A stretch of 64,000 nt of DNA from Dermabacter hominis NBRC 106157 (lineage in GTDB: Bacteria > Actinomycetota > Actinomycetes > Actinomycetales > Dermabacteraceae). Location of the stretch: positions 1-64,000 of the forward strand of contig NZ_BCSI01000004.1 in assembly GCF_001570785.1 (NCBI RefSeq), read 5' to 3'. This document shows positions 8,699-18,668 of the stretch, in pieces. A program made the translations under genes and the position numbers. The notes under the pieces were generated by a model that was not told the DNA's origin, did no database searches, and was given only the letters and a program-made list of their open reading frames with translations. Position 1 is the first letter of the stretch, and each line of letters starts with the position of its first letter.

Positions 8699-9535
8699 AT
8701 GAACAGTACGAAGGGGCGCGAGAGGCGACACCGCGCAGATGCACGAACGAGTGCGAACACACGCTCGTGGGACGACCTTGAGGAATGGTCACGCGAAGGA
8801 TCCGGCGTACGTCGGGGTCCTCGATGGTCAGCACTCAAGGACCCGCGCGTCATACTCGGGATCCTTACCGCGGGTGTGCTCGTGCTCGGTGGGGCACACA
8901 TGGCTACGTCGATGACGCCGCATGACGACACGGTCGCGGTCACCGCGCCAACTCCCCAGGGGACACCGGAAGCGACGACGGCTCTAGATGAGGGGGCGGC
9001 GCCGGATGGAACCTCACCCGCCTCGGTTCCACCGGCGCCCGGGGCCTCGAATCCTCCCGCTTCCGGAAAGCAGACGGTGGTGGTTCACGTCGTGGGGGCG
9101 GTCAAGCAACCGAAGCTCGTCGAACTTCCGTCAGAAGTGCGCGTCGGCGATGCACTCGAGGCAGCAGGCGGGCCCACCGAGGACGCCGATCTTGGCCGAA
9201 TTAACCTCGCGCGCGTCGTGAACGACGGCGAACAGGTTTACGTGCCGCGCCAAGGGGAGGAGACCCCCGCGGCAATCGCGAGCCCCGCGACCGGCGTTGA
9301 ACCTTCCCCCTCGGGCCCTGGAGCGGAGGCCGGCGGGGACGGCGCTCTCGTCAACATCAACACGGCTTCCGAAAGCGAGCTCGACGAGCTTCCCGGCGTG
9401 GGCCCCGCGATCGCCGCAAGAATCGTTGAGCATCGCACAACGAACGGCCCGTTCTCAAATATCGAGCAGCTCCAGGACGTCAAGGGGATCGGTCCTGCCA
9501 TCTTCGAGAAACTTCGTGAGCGCATCAGTATCTGA
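8699..9535 (+). CDS. comEA: ComEA-type DNA-binding competence protein
   Basis: This 278-residue protein has a basic cytoplasmic N-terminus, one transmembrane segment near 57-75 (LGILTAGVLVLGGAHMA), a Pro/Thr/Ala-rich linker, a SLBB domain around 125-185 (VHVVGAVKQPKLVELP) and a C-terminal helix-hairpin-helix pair (NINTASESELDELPGVG, then VKGIGPAIFEKLRERI). ComEA binds incoming double-stranded DNA at the cell surface. The ATG at 8699 has GGAGG just upstream; frames further up only overlap VKOR. comEC follows after 4 nt, as in most Gram-positive com loci. Confidence 0.92.
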   Translation: MNSTKGRERRHRADARTSANTRSWDDLEEWSREGSGVRRGPRWSALKDPRVILGILTAGVLVLGGAHMATSMTPHDDTVAVTAPTPQGTPEATTALDEGAAPDGTSPASVPPAPGASNPPASGKQTVVVHVVGAVKQPKLVELPSEVRVGDALEAAGGPTEDADLGRINLARVVNDGEQVYVPRQGEETPAAIASPATGVEPSPSGPGAEAGGDGALVNINTASESELDELPGVGPAIAARIVEHRTTNGPFSNIEQLQDVKGIGPAIFEKLRERISI

Positions 9536-9539
9536 GGGC

Positions 9540-11894
9540 ATGAACGGGTGTGGTGTGAGGCCCGTGAGGGGGCTGAGCCTCATTCCACACGCCGCTGTGC
9601 TCTGGCCGGCAACCATTGCGAGTGTGTCTCTCGGTCCTGTCGTAATTCTCGCCGTCGTCATCCCGGCGCTTCTCCTGGCCTTAGTGCGAGAGAAACGTTT
9701 GCGGGCACATGCGCTGCTTGCCGTTGTTCTTGGTGCAGCAGTCGCAGGGCCGGTTGCCCGCGTGCACAACGATCACTTGAGTCTCGATGAGGCTCTTCGC
9801 GAAAGAAACGTTGTGAGCGAGGTCGTGGTGACGCTTCGCGAGTCACCGTCACAGCCCGCGCGAGGTGCCGCGTGGGATACGACGGTTGCACGTGCATCGA
9901 GCCAGCCCGAACTCTCGAAGATCACGGTCGGTGCAGGAGACAAAGCGATTTCGAGGCAGACACGAATCGTGCTCACCTGGTCGAAACACACGCGTGGGGG
10001 CGATCCCTTCTCGCTTGGACGTGGGGACATGCTTCGGGCGCGGGGGTATGCCGATAAGGACGGCTCCACGCTCTTTCTTGAGATTGCCGAATGGGAGCAG
10101 GTGCCGCCACGACCTGCTGAGGATGAGGGGGTGATTGCCGCCGTAGGGCGTGTCCTTGACTCCTGGCGAGAAGAGCGAAAAGAGGTTGTACGGCTAGCCT
10201 CCTCGTTTTTGCCTGCCAATGAAGCATCGCTCGTCGTGGGCATGACCCTCGGAGACGCGGCGGGCCTTGCCAGAGAGGTGAAGGACGATATGGCGACCTC
10301 CGGGCTCACGCATCTCGTTGCTGCCTCGGGTGCAAATATTGCTTTGACCTATGCTTTTGTCACGCTGCCGCTGCTTGCCGTGGGCGTGCGCCGCAAAGCG
10401 CGGGTTCTGGCGGCGGCTGCGGGGATCGCCGTGTACGTGGCTGCGGTGGGCCCGGAGCCCAGCTTGCTGCGAGCCGCACTCATGGCCGTTCCTCTCATGA
10501 TTGGACGCTACGCAGGTTTTCGCACGCCGCCTCTCAACGCGCTTGCGCTCACCGTTCTCGCCTGGTGCCTCATGGATCCGGCGCTCGTGGGAGAGGTGGG
10601 CTTCGTGCTCAGCGTGGGCGCGACGGCGGCTATTCTCGCGCTCTCGGTTCCGCTTGCTGAGGTTATCCGGCAGGTCAGTCGCGAGAGAATTTCTCGCAAT
10701 CTCGCGCTTGTGGTTTCCGTTCCGACGGTTGCCCAGGCAGCATGCACGCCGGTCTTGCTCCTGCTTGCTCCCGAAACGTCAGTGTGGGCTGTGCCGGCGA
10801 ATATTGCCGCGGAACTCGTCGTGGCGCCCGCAACCGTGAGCGGTTTTGTCGGCATTATTGTCGCGCATGTGTGGGCGCCGCTCGGGGTACCATTCTTCGC
10901 CCTTGCGGGGGCAGGTGCGCACGTTCTCGTGCTCATTGCACAGGTGAGTGCCGCACTTCCGGGAGCGCACATTGCGTTGCCGGCCGGCGCGGGAGGTGCA
11001 CTGTCCACGGCAGGGGTACTCATCGTCGTAGGGCTCACGCTTTGGCTGCGCACGCGCCGCGAGGTGCGCTGGGCGCTCGCATTCCTCGTAGTGATCGCCC
11101 TCTTCGGGGGAGTCTCCACGCTGATTCCCGGGGACGTCGAAGACTGGGATGTCGTGATGTGCGATGTTGGGCAGGGCGATGCAATGCTCGTGCGTGCCGG
11201 GGGAAAAACCGTACTCATCGATACGGGACCAGACCCGAACATGCTCGCCCGATGTTTGGACCGTGCGGGAGTCGGAGCGATCGACCTCCTCGTCGTGACC
11301 CACCCTCACGCTGATCATGACGGCGGAATACCGGCGTTGACGGGAGAGCGTACGCCGCGGCGGGCGTGGGTGTGCCCGCTCGATACCACGACGAAAGCGA
11401 AGCTCCCTCGAACTGAAGTGGACACCGTGCTCGCGCCCCGCGCGGAAACCGTCGGAGGTGTTTCTCTCACGGTGCTGTGGCCGCGTTCAGCCGAGGAAGC
11501 GAGAGCCCTCGGGGCAGGCGAGGGCGGGGGTGAGGAGTCGGCGCTCAATGACTGTTCGATTTCGATGCGCGTGGAAGCACCGGAATGGAGCGCACTTACG
11601 CTAGGGGATCTAGAGCCGGATGCGCAAGCCAGGCTTGCGCACTCGGGGGCGGTGAAACCTGTTGAAGTGGTCAAGGTTGCGCATCACGGCTCCCGCCGGC
11701 AGGCACCGGAGCTTTACGAGGCAGCTCACGCCCCGCTTGCCATCGTTGGCGTTGGTGAGAACTCATTCGGACACCCGCACCCTAAGACGCTCGCGATGTT
11801 TGAGCGACAAGGAACAGTGCTTAGACGTACCGACGAGGAGGGGATGCTGGTGTTGACGAGAACGGACGCGGGCTGGACGGTGCGCACGAAATGA
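9540..11894 (+). CDS. comEC: ComEC/Rec2-type DNA uptake channel
   Basis: This protein of about 784 residues has many hydrophobic segments, a central Competence domain containing the conserved GLTHLVAASGANIAL stretch, and a C-terminal metallo-beta-lactamase-like domain with HPHADHDGG at about 588-596, DVGQGDAMLV and VAHHGSRR. ComEC forms the membrane channel for single-stranded DNA, and the C-terminal domain is thought to degrade the non-transported strand. The frame is open upstream through comEA, but the ATG at 9540 lies just after the comEA stop and is the sensible start. No type IV pilus genes are in the window, so competence itself is not shown. Confidence 0.92.
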   Translation: MNGCGVRPVRGLSLIPHAAVLWPATIASVSLGPVVILAVVIPALLLALVREKRLRAHALLAVVLGAAVAGPVARVHNDHLSLDEALRERNVVSEVVVTLRESPSQPARGAAWDTTVARASSQPELSKITVGAGDKAISRQTRIVLTWSKHTRGGDPFSLGRGDMLRARGYADKDGSTLFLEIAEWEQVPPRPAEDEGVIAAVGRVLDSWREERKEVVRLASSFLPANEASLVVGMTLGDAAGLAREVKDDMATSGLTHLVAASGANIALTYAFVTLPLLAVGVRRKARVLAAAAGIAVYVAAVGPEPSLLRAALMAVPLMIGRYAGFRTPPLNALALTVLAWCLMDPALVGEVGFVLSVGATAAILALSVPLAEVIRQVSRERISRNLALVVSVPTVAQAACTPVLLLLAPETSVWAVPANIAAELVVAPATVSGFVGIIVAHVWAPLGVPFFALAGAGAHVLVLIAQVSAALPGAHIALPAGAGGALSTAGVLIVVGLTLWLRTRREVRWALAFLVVIALFGGVSTLIPGDVEDWDVVMCDVGQGDAMLVRAGGKTVLIDTGPDPNMLARCLDRAGVGAIDLLVVTHPHADHDGGIPALTGERTPRRAWVCPLDTTTKAKLPRTEVDTVLAPRAETVGGVSLTVLWPRSAEEARALGAGEGGGEESALNDCSISMRVEAPEWSALTLGDLEPDAQARLAHSGAVKPVEVVKVAHHGSRRQAPELYEAAHAPLAIVGVGENSFGHPHPKTLAMFERQGTVLRRTDEEGMLVLTRTDAGWTVRTK

Positions 11895-11975
11895 CGCTCA
11901 ACAGGCCGATGTAGCATGGCCTGTGCTCATGCCTATGTAGCGGGATTCCGCTGTTGATCTTCGAAGGAGTTCTGC

Positions 11976-12674
11976 GTGTCTGATGCCGCGGCGAAGACCG
12001 TGACCGCCACCCTGCGCAAGCGAATTATCGCTGCCCAATACGAGGCCGGCACTCCGCTTCGTGAAGTTGCCTTGGCGAAGGAGTTTGAGCTGTCGCGCGT
12101 CCCCGTGCGTGAGGCATTGCGCATCCTCACGGCGGAGGGATTCGTTGATACGCGGGCAAACGTCGGATCCCGCGTGGCCCACCCGCCCTTTGACGATGCG
12201 CGCGAGCTTTTTGACCTCCGCATCACCCTCGAAACCTCACTCGTGCGGGACGCAGCCGCGCGATTTGCCGAGTTCTCCGCTCCCGGGGCCGCTCATGTCG
12301 AGCGTTCGCGCCGTCTGTGCACGGAAATTGAGGATGCCCTCGCGCAAGGCGACGAGGCGTTTGCGAATCGAGACGGTGCTGGAATCGCGGAGGCGAATCT
12401 CCGCGTGCACCAGGGACTTGCGGATCTAGCCATGCGCCCTGTGCTGAGTCACATCCTCCAGCAGATCGGCGGGCGCGTGGAGTGGCTTCATAGCGCGCAT
12501 CGTGGCTTCACGGTTACGCGCGACACGTCTGCCTGGGATCAGCACAAAGTGATTTACGATCTCGTGCGCGCAGGAGATGCGCACAACGCGCCCACGCATA
12601 TGCGCGCCCACCTGGAGGCGTCGCGCGATGCTTTCCTCGCGAGCCTCTCGAGCTTGGCCGACGAGGATCGGTAA
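11976..12674 (+). CDS. GntR/FadR-family transcriptional regulator
   Basis: This 232-residue protein has an N-terminal winged helix-turn-helix at about 8-72 (PLREVALAKEFELSRVPVREALRIL, then AEGFVDTRANVGSRVA) and a C-terminal FCD-type helical effector domain with the DLRITLETSLVRDAA metal/ligand helix. These regulators sense small carboxylic acids or acyl compounds. The start GTG is preceded by GAAGGAG. It stands alone; the convergent permease gene next door is a possible but unproven target. Confidence 0.85.
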   Translation: MSDAAAKTVTATLRKRIIAAQYEAGTPLREVALAKEFELSRVPVREALRILTAEGFVDTRANVGSRVAHPPFDDARELFDLRITLETSLVRDAAARFAEFSAPGAAHVERSRRLCTEIEDALAQGDEAFANRDGAGIAEANLRVHQGLADLAMRPVLSHILQQIGGRVEWLHSAHRGFTVTRDTSAWDQHKVIYDLVRAGDAHNAPTHMRAHLEASRDAFLASLSSLADEDR

Positions 12675-12692
12675 CTAGCGCCTTCACTTTTC

Positions 12693-13487
12693 CTATACAA
12701 ACTGTCGCACGAGCGCGACGAGGGCGACGACGACGATGGTCGCGCGCAGCACCGAGTTCGGTAGACGCTTCGCAACGTGCGAGCCAACATAGCCGCCGAT
12801 CATCCCGCCCGCGGCGAGAATGGCGACGCCAGCCCACCACACGTGCGCGTCGAAAAACACAAACGCCACGAGGTAGACAATCGCGGCCGTCGTATTGACG
12901 TAGAGCTGCATGAGGTTCTTGACCGGGTTGACGTCTTTCATGCTGCGGGATGTGGCGATGCCGAGGATGCCCATGTAGAGAACGCCCTGTGCAGCGGTGA
13001 AGTATCCGCCATAGACTGCGGCCGCCCCCATGGGGGCGACGAGCCACGGGCTTTCGTATGCCTCGCCGACGGGGCCGGTTTGCGTGCCAGGGTCGGCCTC
13101 GCGCCGTTTATTGAGCCACGCCGTCAGATAGGGCTGACCGATGACGAGGACGAGCGCAACGACGATGAGAATGGGTACGACGATGTCGAGAGCACTCGAG
13201 GGGGAGAGGAGGAGCATTATCGAGCCTGCGCTCGCGCACACGATCGTGGTGATCGAGAGGGGGACGAGGTGGCGCTTCTCCGCTGCGATTTCTTTGCGAA
13301 AGCCTAGGACGGAGGCGACTGTCGCGAAGGACATGCCGATCGTGTTGGTGCGCACGGCCACGCCGGGCGGGACGCCGAGTGCGAGGAGCACGGGAAGGGT
13401 GAGGAGAGAGCCGGATCCGACGGCTGCATTGACGATGCCCGCGAGTATGCCCATGACGAACAGCAGCAGCGCGCTCAAACCCAACAC
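12693..13487 (-). CDS. TauE/SafE (TSUP) family membrane permease
   Basis: This 264-residue polytopic membrane protein has the TSUP pattern: GILAGIVNAAVGSGSLLTLPVLL near 13-35, the NTIGMS segment around 48-53, and a second repeat with GGYFTAAQGVLYMG. The family moves sulfite, sulfonates or other organic anions across the membrane, and the substrate cannot be predicted. The GTG start at 13487 has GGAGG in front. It is convergent with the GntR gene, 18 nt apart. Confidence 0.85.
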   Translation of the reverse strand: MLGLSALLLFVMGILAGIVNAAVGSGSLLTLPVLLALGVPPGVAVRTNTIGMSFATVASVLGFRKEIAAEKRHLVPLSITTIVCASAGSIMLLLSPSSALDIVVPILIVVALVLVIGQPYLTAWLNKRREADPGTQTGPVGEAYESPWLVAPMGAAAVYGGYFTAAQGVLYMGILGIATSRSMKDVNPVKNLMQLYVNTTAAIVYLVAFVFFDAHVWWAGVAILAAGGMIGGYVGSHVAKRLPNSVLRATIVVVALVALVRQFV

Positions 13488-13595
13488 GGGTCACACCTCC
13501 AGTTTGTTGTATACATTCAGGCGCTCTAGGTCACCGTAGTCGCTGACCTCAAGCCAAGCGCACAGCGTGAGCCATGTGGTCGATAGACTCTCCCC

Positions 13596-14585
13596 ATGGC
13601 CGAAGTCCAGTGGCACAGTATCGAACCCGCGCCCGTTGTGCTCATCGCGGGCAAGGAAGCGCTCCTCGCCCAGCGCGCGCTCGAACGCATCGTCCACCTC
13701 AGTCGCGAACGCCACGCGGACCTTGAGGTCCACCGTTTCATCTCGACTGAGATCTCGAAGAGCGACTTGCTCCAATGCACGGCCCCCTCGCTGTTCGGCG
13801 AGCCCCGCCTCGTCATCATCGACGAGGTCACGCGCGGCGCGGAGCCTCTCATCAACGCTCTTATGGAATACGTGAAGAGTCCCGAGCAGGACGTCACGCT
13901 CGTGCTCATCAATCGCGGTGATCAGCGCGCCAAGAAGCTCCTCGACGCCGTGAAGAAATCGGGTGCCCCGTGGGTGAACGCAGCAGAGATCAAAACCGCG
14001 AAAGCGAAGATGACCTTCGCGATGAGCGAGTTTTCACGCGCGCGGCGCCGCGTCAACTCCGATGCGGTCAAAGCCCTCGTCGATGCCTTTGGGGCGGACC
14101 TCATGGAACTAGCGGCCGTGAGCACCCAACTCATGCGCGACACCGAGCCCGAGTCGGGGCAGCAGGCTGGTCCCATCACGCTGCGGCACGTCGAGGCTCT
14201 TACGGCAGGTCGCGCGGAGACAACGGGTTTTGCGATCGCCGACGCCTGCCTAGCCGGCAAAGAACGCGAAGCGCTCGTGCTGCTTCGCCAAGCCGAACTC
14301 TCGGGGCTGTCTCCCGTTGCTATCGTCGCGACGATTGTGCGCAAGGCCAGGCAGGTGGCGCAGGCAGCGATTCCCGGTGCGTCGGCAAAGAGCACAGGCA
14401 TGCAGGACTGGATGTTCCGCAACAACGCTCAGCTCGCCCGCCACTACTCGGAGCGAGCGCTCGCCTCGGTGTTCGAATCCCTCGCTGCAGCGGATGCCGC
14501 GGTCAAGGGTAATGATCGTGACCCAATGTGGGCGCTTCAACGCCTTATCGTTGAGATTTCGCGCGCGAGGAGGAGCCGGGCATGA
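13596..14585 (+). CDS. holA: DNA polymerase III subunit delta
   Basis: This 329-residue protein is a HolA-type clamp-loader subunit, which opens the beta sliding clamp. Visible features are VLIAGKEALLAQRALERIV at the N-terminus, LFGEPRLVIIDEVTR at about 66-81, TLVLINRGDQRAKKLLDAVKKSG and a C-terminal helical collar domain ending WALQRLIVEISRARR. In Actinobacteria holA commonly lies between comEC and rpsT, as here. A tiny membrane peptide gene overlaps its stop by 4 nt. Confidence 0.9.
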   Translation: MAEVQWHSIEPAPVVLIAGKEALLAQRALERIVHLSRERHADLEVHRFISTEISKSDLLQCTAPSLFGEPRLVIIDEVTRGAEPLINALMEYVKSPEQDVTLVLINRGDQRAKKLLDAVKKSGAPWVNAAEIKTAKAKMTFAMSEFSRARRRVNSDAVKALVDAFGADLMELAAVSTQLMRDTEPESGQQAGPITLRHVEALTAGRAETTGFAIADACLAGKEREALVLLRQAELSGLSPVAIVATIVRKARQVAQAAIPGASAKSTGMQDWMFRNNAQLARHYSERALASVFESLAAADAAVKGNDRDPMWALQRLIVEISRARRSRA

Positions 14586-14701
14586 ATCGTTTCGACTGGA
14601 GAACCGCTCTGTGGGTGGTGGGTGGTGCGCTTCTCACGCTTCTTCTCGTGCTGTCGTTCGCGAAGGACCTCGTCGCGCAGGTGCGGATCATCTTCGGCTA
14701 G
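14582..14701 (+). CDS. 39-residue single-pass membrane peptide
   Basis: ATG overlaps the holA stop in an ATGA junction. The product begins MNRFDWRTALWVVGGALL and has one hydrophobic segment from about residue 9 to 26 with a short charged tail ending QVRIIFG. AGGAGCCGGGC in the end of holA supplies a ribosome site. I do not recognise the family. The coupling and clear membrane-helix composition suggest a real gene, but it is too short to be sure. Confidence 0.5.
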   Translation: MNRFDWRTALWVVGGALLTLLLVLSFAKDLVAQVRIIFG

Positions 14702-14743
14702 GTAGGTCGACGCACGGGTCGATCCATTGCCGACAAGGCAACG

Positions 14744-14770
14744 AAAAAGGCCCCGCCGAAGCGGGGCCTT
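14744..14770 (-). terminator. Intrinsic terminator of rpsT
   Basis: A 10-bp perfect stem AAGGCCCCGC / GCGGGGCCTT with a four-base loop is followed on the minus strand by TTTTT. It lies 28 nt past the rpsT stop. Confidence 0.9.
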
Positions 14771-14798
14771 ACGTCAGGCTAAAACGCGAGAACTATGC

Positions 14799-15065
14799 TC
14801 ACTTCTCGAGCGTCGCTACAAGCTTTGCGAGACCCGACTTGCGGTTTGCAGCCTGGTTCTTGTGGATGACGCCCTTCGACACAGCCTTGTCGAGCTTGCG
14901 CGAAGCCTCACGAAGAGCCTTGGTCGATGCTTCCGCATCGCCGGCAGCGACCGCGGTGCGAACCTTGCGCACGTAGGTCTTGAGCTCGCTGCGGTACGCC
15001 TTGTTGCGTGCCTGAGCCTTCGCGTTGGTCTTGTTGCGCTTGATCTGGGACTTGATGTTTGCCAC
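14799..15065 (-). CDS. rpsT: 30S ribosomal protein S20
   Basis: This 88-residue basic protein starts [20 protein letters not shown] and ends [11 protein letters not shown], the canonical S20 sequence and length. S20 binds the 5' domain of 16S rRNA. The ATG is preceded by GAAAAGGCACCTCGTG. It is monocistronic, closed by a strong terminator, and faces the holA transcript. Confidence 0.97.
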   Translation of the reverse strand: MANIKSQIKRNKTNAKAQARNKAYRSELKTYVRKVRTAVAAGDAEASTKALREASRKLDKAVSKGVIHKNQAANRKSGLAKLVATLEK

Positions 15066-15318
15066 GAGGTGCCTTTTCTAGATGTTGAGGTGAAACGCCG
15101 CTCATGAGAGGTGCTCGCGCTCGACGGGGACGGGCGGTGGGGTGTCGCCTGGAGACGTCAAACGTTCGCATCACGAACGGAAAAACTCACGCCGGCGCAT
15201 GCAGCACTCTGCCCCAGAGACACGAAAGGGGCGAAAGTGCGCCGCACGCAGCGCAGTATGTTCACACATACAGCCGTCAACTTTACCAGCGGCTGCGGCG
15301 AAAGCCCAGAGCTTCAGC

Positions 15319-15921
15319 TCACCAACCGTGCTCTTCGCGTGTGGCATTAGCCACCCGGTCGAAGCGGGCCTTGTCGAGCTTGCCGCCCTCTCGTCGCACT
15401 TTCGCTGCTTCGAGTCTAATGAGGCGATCGACTCGCACCTCCGAAGGGCGGTGCTTGGCATCCCACGAACCGGTGCCGATGTCCACCCAGCGGTTGCCGT
15501 ATTCATCAGTGTGATCGCCCTTGCCGCGGTCGCGTGAGGTGAGCATGAGTGCCACGATCACGCCGTTGCCTTCGTCGGCAAGCACGAGTACGGGGCGGTC
15601 TTTGCCCTTCGAGGGGTCTTCCTCGAACGGTACCCATGCCCACACGATTTCACCCGGATCCGGATTGCCATCAGCGGAGGGTGCGTACGTGATGGTCAGG
15701 GGAGCGTTGCCGGCACGGTCGGGGAGAGTGGTTCGGGCGTCGCTCGCGCGAGCATCGGCGTACGAATCTGGCCCGACGCTTGCCCGGCCACCGTCGGAAC
15801 CCCTCATTTTTCCTTCGAGGGTGCGCACCCCCTCCCGCGCAAGGCGGCGCGCGGCGCGTTGCACTTGACGGTTTCGGGCAAGGGAGCCCGCGATGGACCG
15901 GAGGGAGGAGAAAAGGCTCAT
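15319..15921 (-). CDS. PemK/MazF-like protein without an antitoxin gene
   Basis: This 200-residue protein has a long basic, Ala/Arg-rich N-terminus and, from about residue 88, a PemK/MazF-type SH3-like barrel (PGEIVWAWVPF, KDRPVLVLA, VALMLTSR, WDAKHRPSEVRVDRLIRL). True MazF/PemK toxins are about 110 residues and sit beside an antitoxin gene; none is present here. An orphan of this kind between rpsT and lepA recurs in Actinobacteria, so a conserved RNase or RNA-binding role is as likely as a toxin role. Confidence 0.75.
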   Translation of the reverse strand: MSLFSSLRSIAGSLARNRQVQRAARRLAREGVRTLEGKMRGSDGGRASVGPDSYADARASDARTTLPDRAGNAPLTITYAPSADGNPDPGEIVWAWVPFEEDPSKGKDRPVLVLADEGNGVIVALMLTSRDRGKGDHTDEYGNRWVDIGTGSWDAKHRPSEVRVDRLIRLEAAKVRREGGKLDKARFDRVANATREEHGW

Positions 15922-16021
15922 GATGTGACCGTATCAACCCGTGCGCGGGCCCGCGCGAACGGGCCAAAACTGTCCGTGCATGGGACAATGGAGTCATCTA
16001 TGCCCGTCGAAAGGATTCCCG

Positions 16022-17884
16022 TTGACTAGCGCCCCCGCGAACATGCGCGAGATTGAGCCAGCCGCGACCTCCATGGAGAGGATTCGCAACTTCTGCATTA
16101 TCGCGCATATCGATCACGGAAAATCGACCCTCGCTGACCGGATGCTCCAGCTCACCGGGGTCGTCGACGAGCGTGCGATGCGGGCCCAATACCTCGACCG
16201 CATGGATATCGAACGCGAGCGCGGCATCACGGTGAAGAGCCAGGCCGTGCGCATGCCGTGGGTCGTGGATGGCGAGGCCTATGCGCTCAACATGATCGAC
16301 ACGCCGGGTCACGTGGACTTCACCTACGAGGTCTCGCGCTCGCTCGCAGCATGTGAGGGCGCGATCTTGCTCGTTGATGCTGCGCAGGGCATCGAGGCGC
16401 AGACCCTCGCGAACCTGTACCTCGCGCTCGATAATGACCTTGAGATCATCCCCGTGCTCAATAAGATCGACCTGCCCGCCGCTGATCCCGAAAAGTACTC
16501 CGCGGAGATCGCCCAGCTCGTGGGCTGCGACCCGGAAGATGTGCTCAGGGTTTCCGGCAAGACCGGCGAGGGTGTGGAGGCACTTCTCGATCACGTTGTG
16601 CGCACGATCCCGAAGCCCCACGGGCAGATCGATGCGCCCTCGCGTGCGATGATTTTCGATTCCGTGTACGACACGTATCGGGGCGTTGTCACGTACGTGC
16701 GTGTGGTCGACGGGCAACTCGACCCGCGTGAGAAAATCCAGATGATGTCGACCGGTGCGACTCACGAACTGCTCGAGCTCGGCGTGATTTCACCCGAGCC
16801 GAAGCCCACGAAGGGGCTTGGTCCCGGCGAGGTCGGATACCTCATTACGGGCGTAAAGGATGTGCGCCAGTCGAAGGTCGGTGACACGGTGACCGCCGCG
16901 CTGCGCGGCGCCGAAGAACCGCTACCCGGCTACTCCGAACCGAAACCGATGGTGTTCTCGGGGCTCTTCCCGATCGACGGCTCCGACTACCCGGCGCTGC
17001 GCGACGCGCTCGACAAACTCAAACTCAACGACGCCGCGCTCAACTACGAGCCAGAAACCTCGACCGCGCTTGGCTTCGGCTTCCGCGTGGGCTTCCTTGG
17101 GCTGCTTCACCTTGAGATTGTGCGCGAGAGGCTCGAGCGCGAATTCAACTTGGACCTGATATCGACCGCGCCGAGCGTGATCTACCACGTGACTATGGAG
17201 GACGGCACCGAAGTCCAGGTGCTCAACCCTTCGGACTTTCCCGAGGGCAAGGTGCACGAGATTCGCGAACCCGTCGCGAAATCTACGATCCTCGTGCCCA
17301 AGGAATTTGTGGGCACCGTTATGGAACTGTGCCAGTCCAAGCGCGGAGCGATGAAGGGCATGGACTACCTGAGCGAAGACCGCGTGGAGCTTCGGTACAC
17401 CCTTCCCCTTGCCGAAATCGTGTTTGACTTCTTTGACCAGCTCAAAAGCCGAACGAAGGGCTACGCCTCTCTCGATTACGACGTGCAGGGTGAGGAAGCG
17501 GCAGACCTAGTCAAGGTTGACATGCTCCTTCAGGGCGAGACGGTGGACGCCTTCAGCGCGATTGTGCACCGCGATAAGGCCTACCACTACGGCGTCGAGA
17601 TGGCCGGAAAGCTCAAGAACCTCATTCCTCGCCAGCAGTTCGAGGTTCCGATCCAGGCGGCGATCGGCTCGCGCATCATTGCGCGCGAAAACATCCGCGC
17701 GATCCGCAAGGACGTGCTTTCCAAGTGCTACGGGGGCGACATCTCCCGTAAGCGCAAGCTGCTCGAGAAGCAGAAAGAAGGTAAGAAGCGCATGAAGTCG
17801 ATCGGCTCGGTCGACGTGCCGCAGGAGGCCTTCATCGCGGCGCTGCGCTCGGATGGCGGCTCGTCCGACGGCAAGAACAAGTAA
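16022..17884 (+). CDS. lepA: Elongation factor 4 (LepA GTPase)
   Basis: This protein of about 620 residues is the ribosome-associated back-translocase/biogenesis GTPase LepA. The P-loop AHIDHGKS lies at 28-35, followed by the [12 protein letters not shown] and NKIDLP GTPase motifs, EF-G-like domains and the LepA-specific C-terminal domain. The TTG at 16022 is preferred because AAGGA lies 6 nt upstream and relatives begin with a similar TSAPANM segment; the frame is open to 15941, and ATG codons at 16043 and 16073 are alternatives. Confidence 0.93.
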   Translation: MTSAPANMREIEPAATSMERIRNFCIIAHIDHGKSTLADRMLQLTGVVDERAMRAQYLDRMDIERERGITVKSQAVRMPWVVDGEAYALNMIDTPGHVDFTYEVSRSLAACEGAILLVDAAQGIEAQTLANLYLALDNDLEIIPVLNKIDLPAADPEKYSAEIAQLVGCDPEDVLRVSGKTGEGVEALLDHVVRTIPKPHGQIDAPSRAMIFDSVYDTYRGVVTYVRVVDGQLDPREKIQMMSTGATHELLELGVISPEPKPTKGLGPGEVGYLITGVKDVRQSKVGDTVTAALRGAEEPLPGYSEPKPMVFSGLFPIDGSDYPALRDALDKLKLNDAALNYEPETSTALGFGFRVGFLGLLHLEIVRERLEREFNLDLISTAPSVIYHVTMEDGTEVQVLNPSDFPEGKVHEIREPVAKSTILVPKEFVGTVMELCQSKRGAMKGMDYLSEDRVELRYTLPLAEIVFDFFDQLKSRTKGYASLDYDVQGEEAADLVKVDMLLQGETVDAFSAIVHRDKAYHYGVEMAGKLKNLIPRQQFEVPIQAAIGSRIIARENIRAIRKDVLSKCYGGDISRKRKLLEKQKEGKKRMKSIGSVDVPQEAFIAALRSDGGSSDGKNK

Positions 17885-17894
17885 GGGGACGAAG

Positions 17895-18668
17895 ATGAAC
17901 GTCGAACCGCTTTCGGTCGCGATTGCCCAGGGCCCCGCGCGCGTGCTCTCGACGTGCACGGTGGACTCGCTCTTCCACGTCGAGGAGACGGGCATTCGCT
18001 CGGGAATCAGCAAAGTTCCGCGAGAAGAAGGCATCAAGCTGCTCACGCACGGCGTGCTCGGCGACGTGCAGGGCGATACCGAACACCACGGAGGCCTTTT
18101 CAAGGCCGTATACGCCTTTGCGCGCGAAACGCGGGAGGAACTTGCGCGCCGGGAAGGTTTGAGCGGATTGCCCGACGGTGCCTTCGGCGAAAATCTCGTC
18201 ACGGAGGGTATCGATACCGACGAGGTCATCATTGGCTCGCGCTGGCGCATCGGCGGGGCAGAGCTTGAGGCAAGCGTGCCGCGCCAGCCCTGCAAGACTT
18301 TCGCCGTGTGGATGGGGCGCTTCGCCAAGCAGGCGGGAATTGAGCCCCAAGGGCCATGGGGCCGCCGCTTCAATGCCTACGGAAAGTCGGGGGCGTACTT
18401 CCGCGTTGTACGCGAGGGCGTTGTGCGCCCGGGTGACGAAATCGAAGTGCTTTCGGTTCCCGAGCACGGCGTAAGCATAGGCGAGATCTTCCGCGGTCTC
18501 TCGAGCGAGATCGATCCGGCGAGCGCCAAGGCGCTCCTGAGCTGGGCGCGAGACACGGAAACGCCCGTGTACACGTCGATGGCGAGGGGATGCCTCGCGG
18601 CGCTTCAAAGCGCCAATATCGCGTTCGAGTTCCCCGCCTCGCTCATCACCGATGGCCGGGGAAACTAG
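17895..18668 (+). CDS. MOSC domain protein (YiiM-like)
   Basis: This 257-residue protein is a MOSC-domain member: GVLGDVQGDTEHHGG near the N-terminus, GAFGENLVTEGI, and the invariant cysteine in VPRQPCKTF with a helical C-terminal YiiM-type extension. MOSC proteins bind molybdenum cofactor or carry sulfur; YiiM-like members reduce N-hydroxylated compounds. The ATG follows AAGGGGA just after lepA. hemW overlaps its end by 17 nt. Confidence 0.85.
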   Translation: MNVEPLSVAIAQGPARVLSTCTVDSLFHVEETGIRSGISKVPREEGIKLLTHGVLGDVQGDTEHHGGLFKAVYAFARETREELARREGLSGLPDGAFGENLVTEGIDTDEVIIGSRWRIGGAELEASVPRQPCKTFAVWMGRFAKQAGIEPQGPWGRRFNAYGKSGAYFRVVREGVVRPGDEIEVLSVPEHGVSIGEIFRGLSSEIDPASAKALLSWARDTETPVYTSMARGCLAALQSANIAFEFPASLITDGRGN

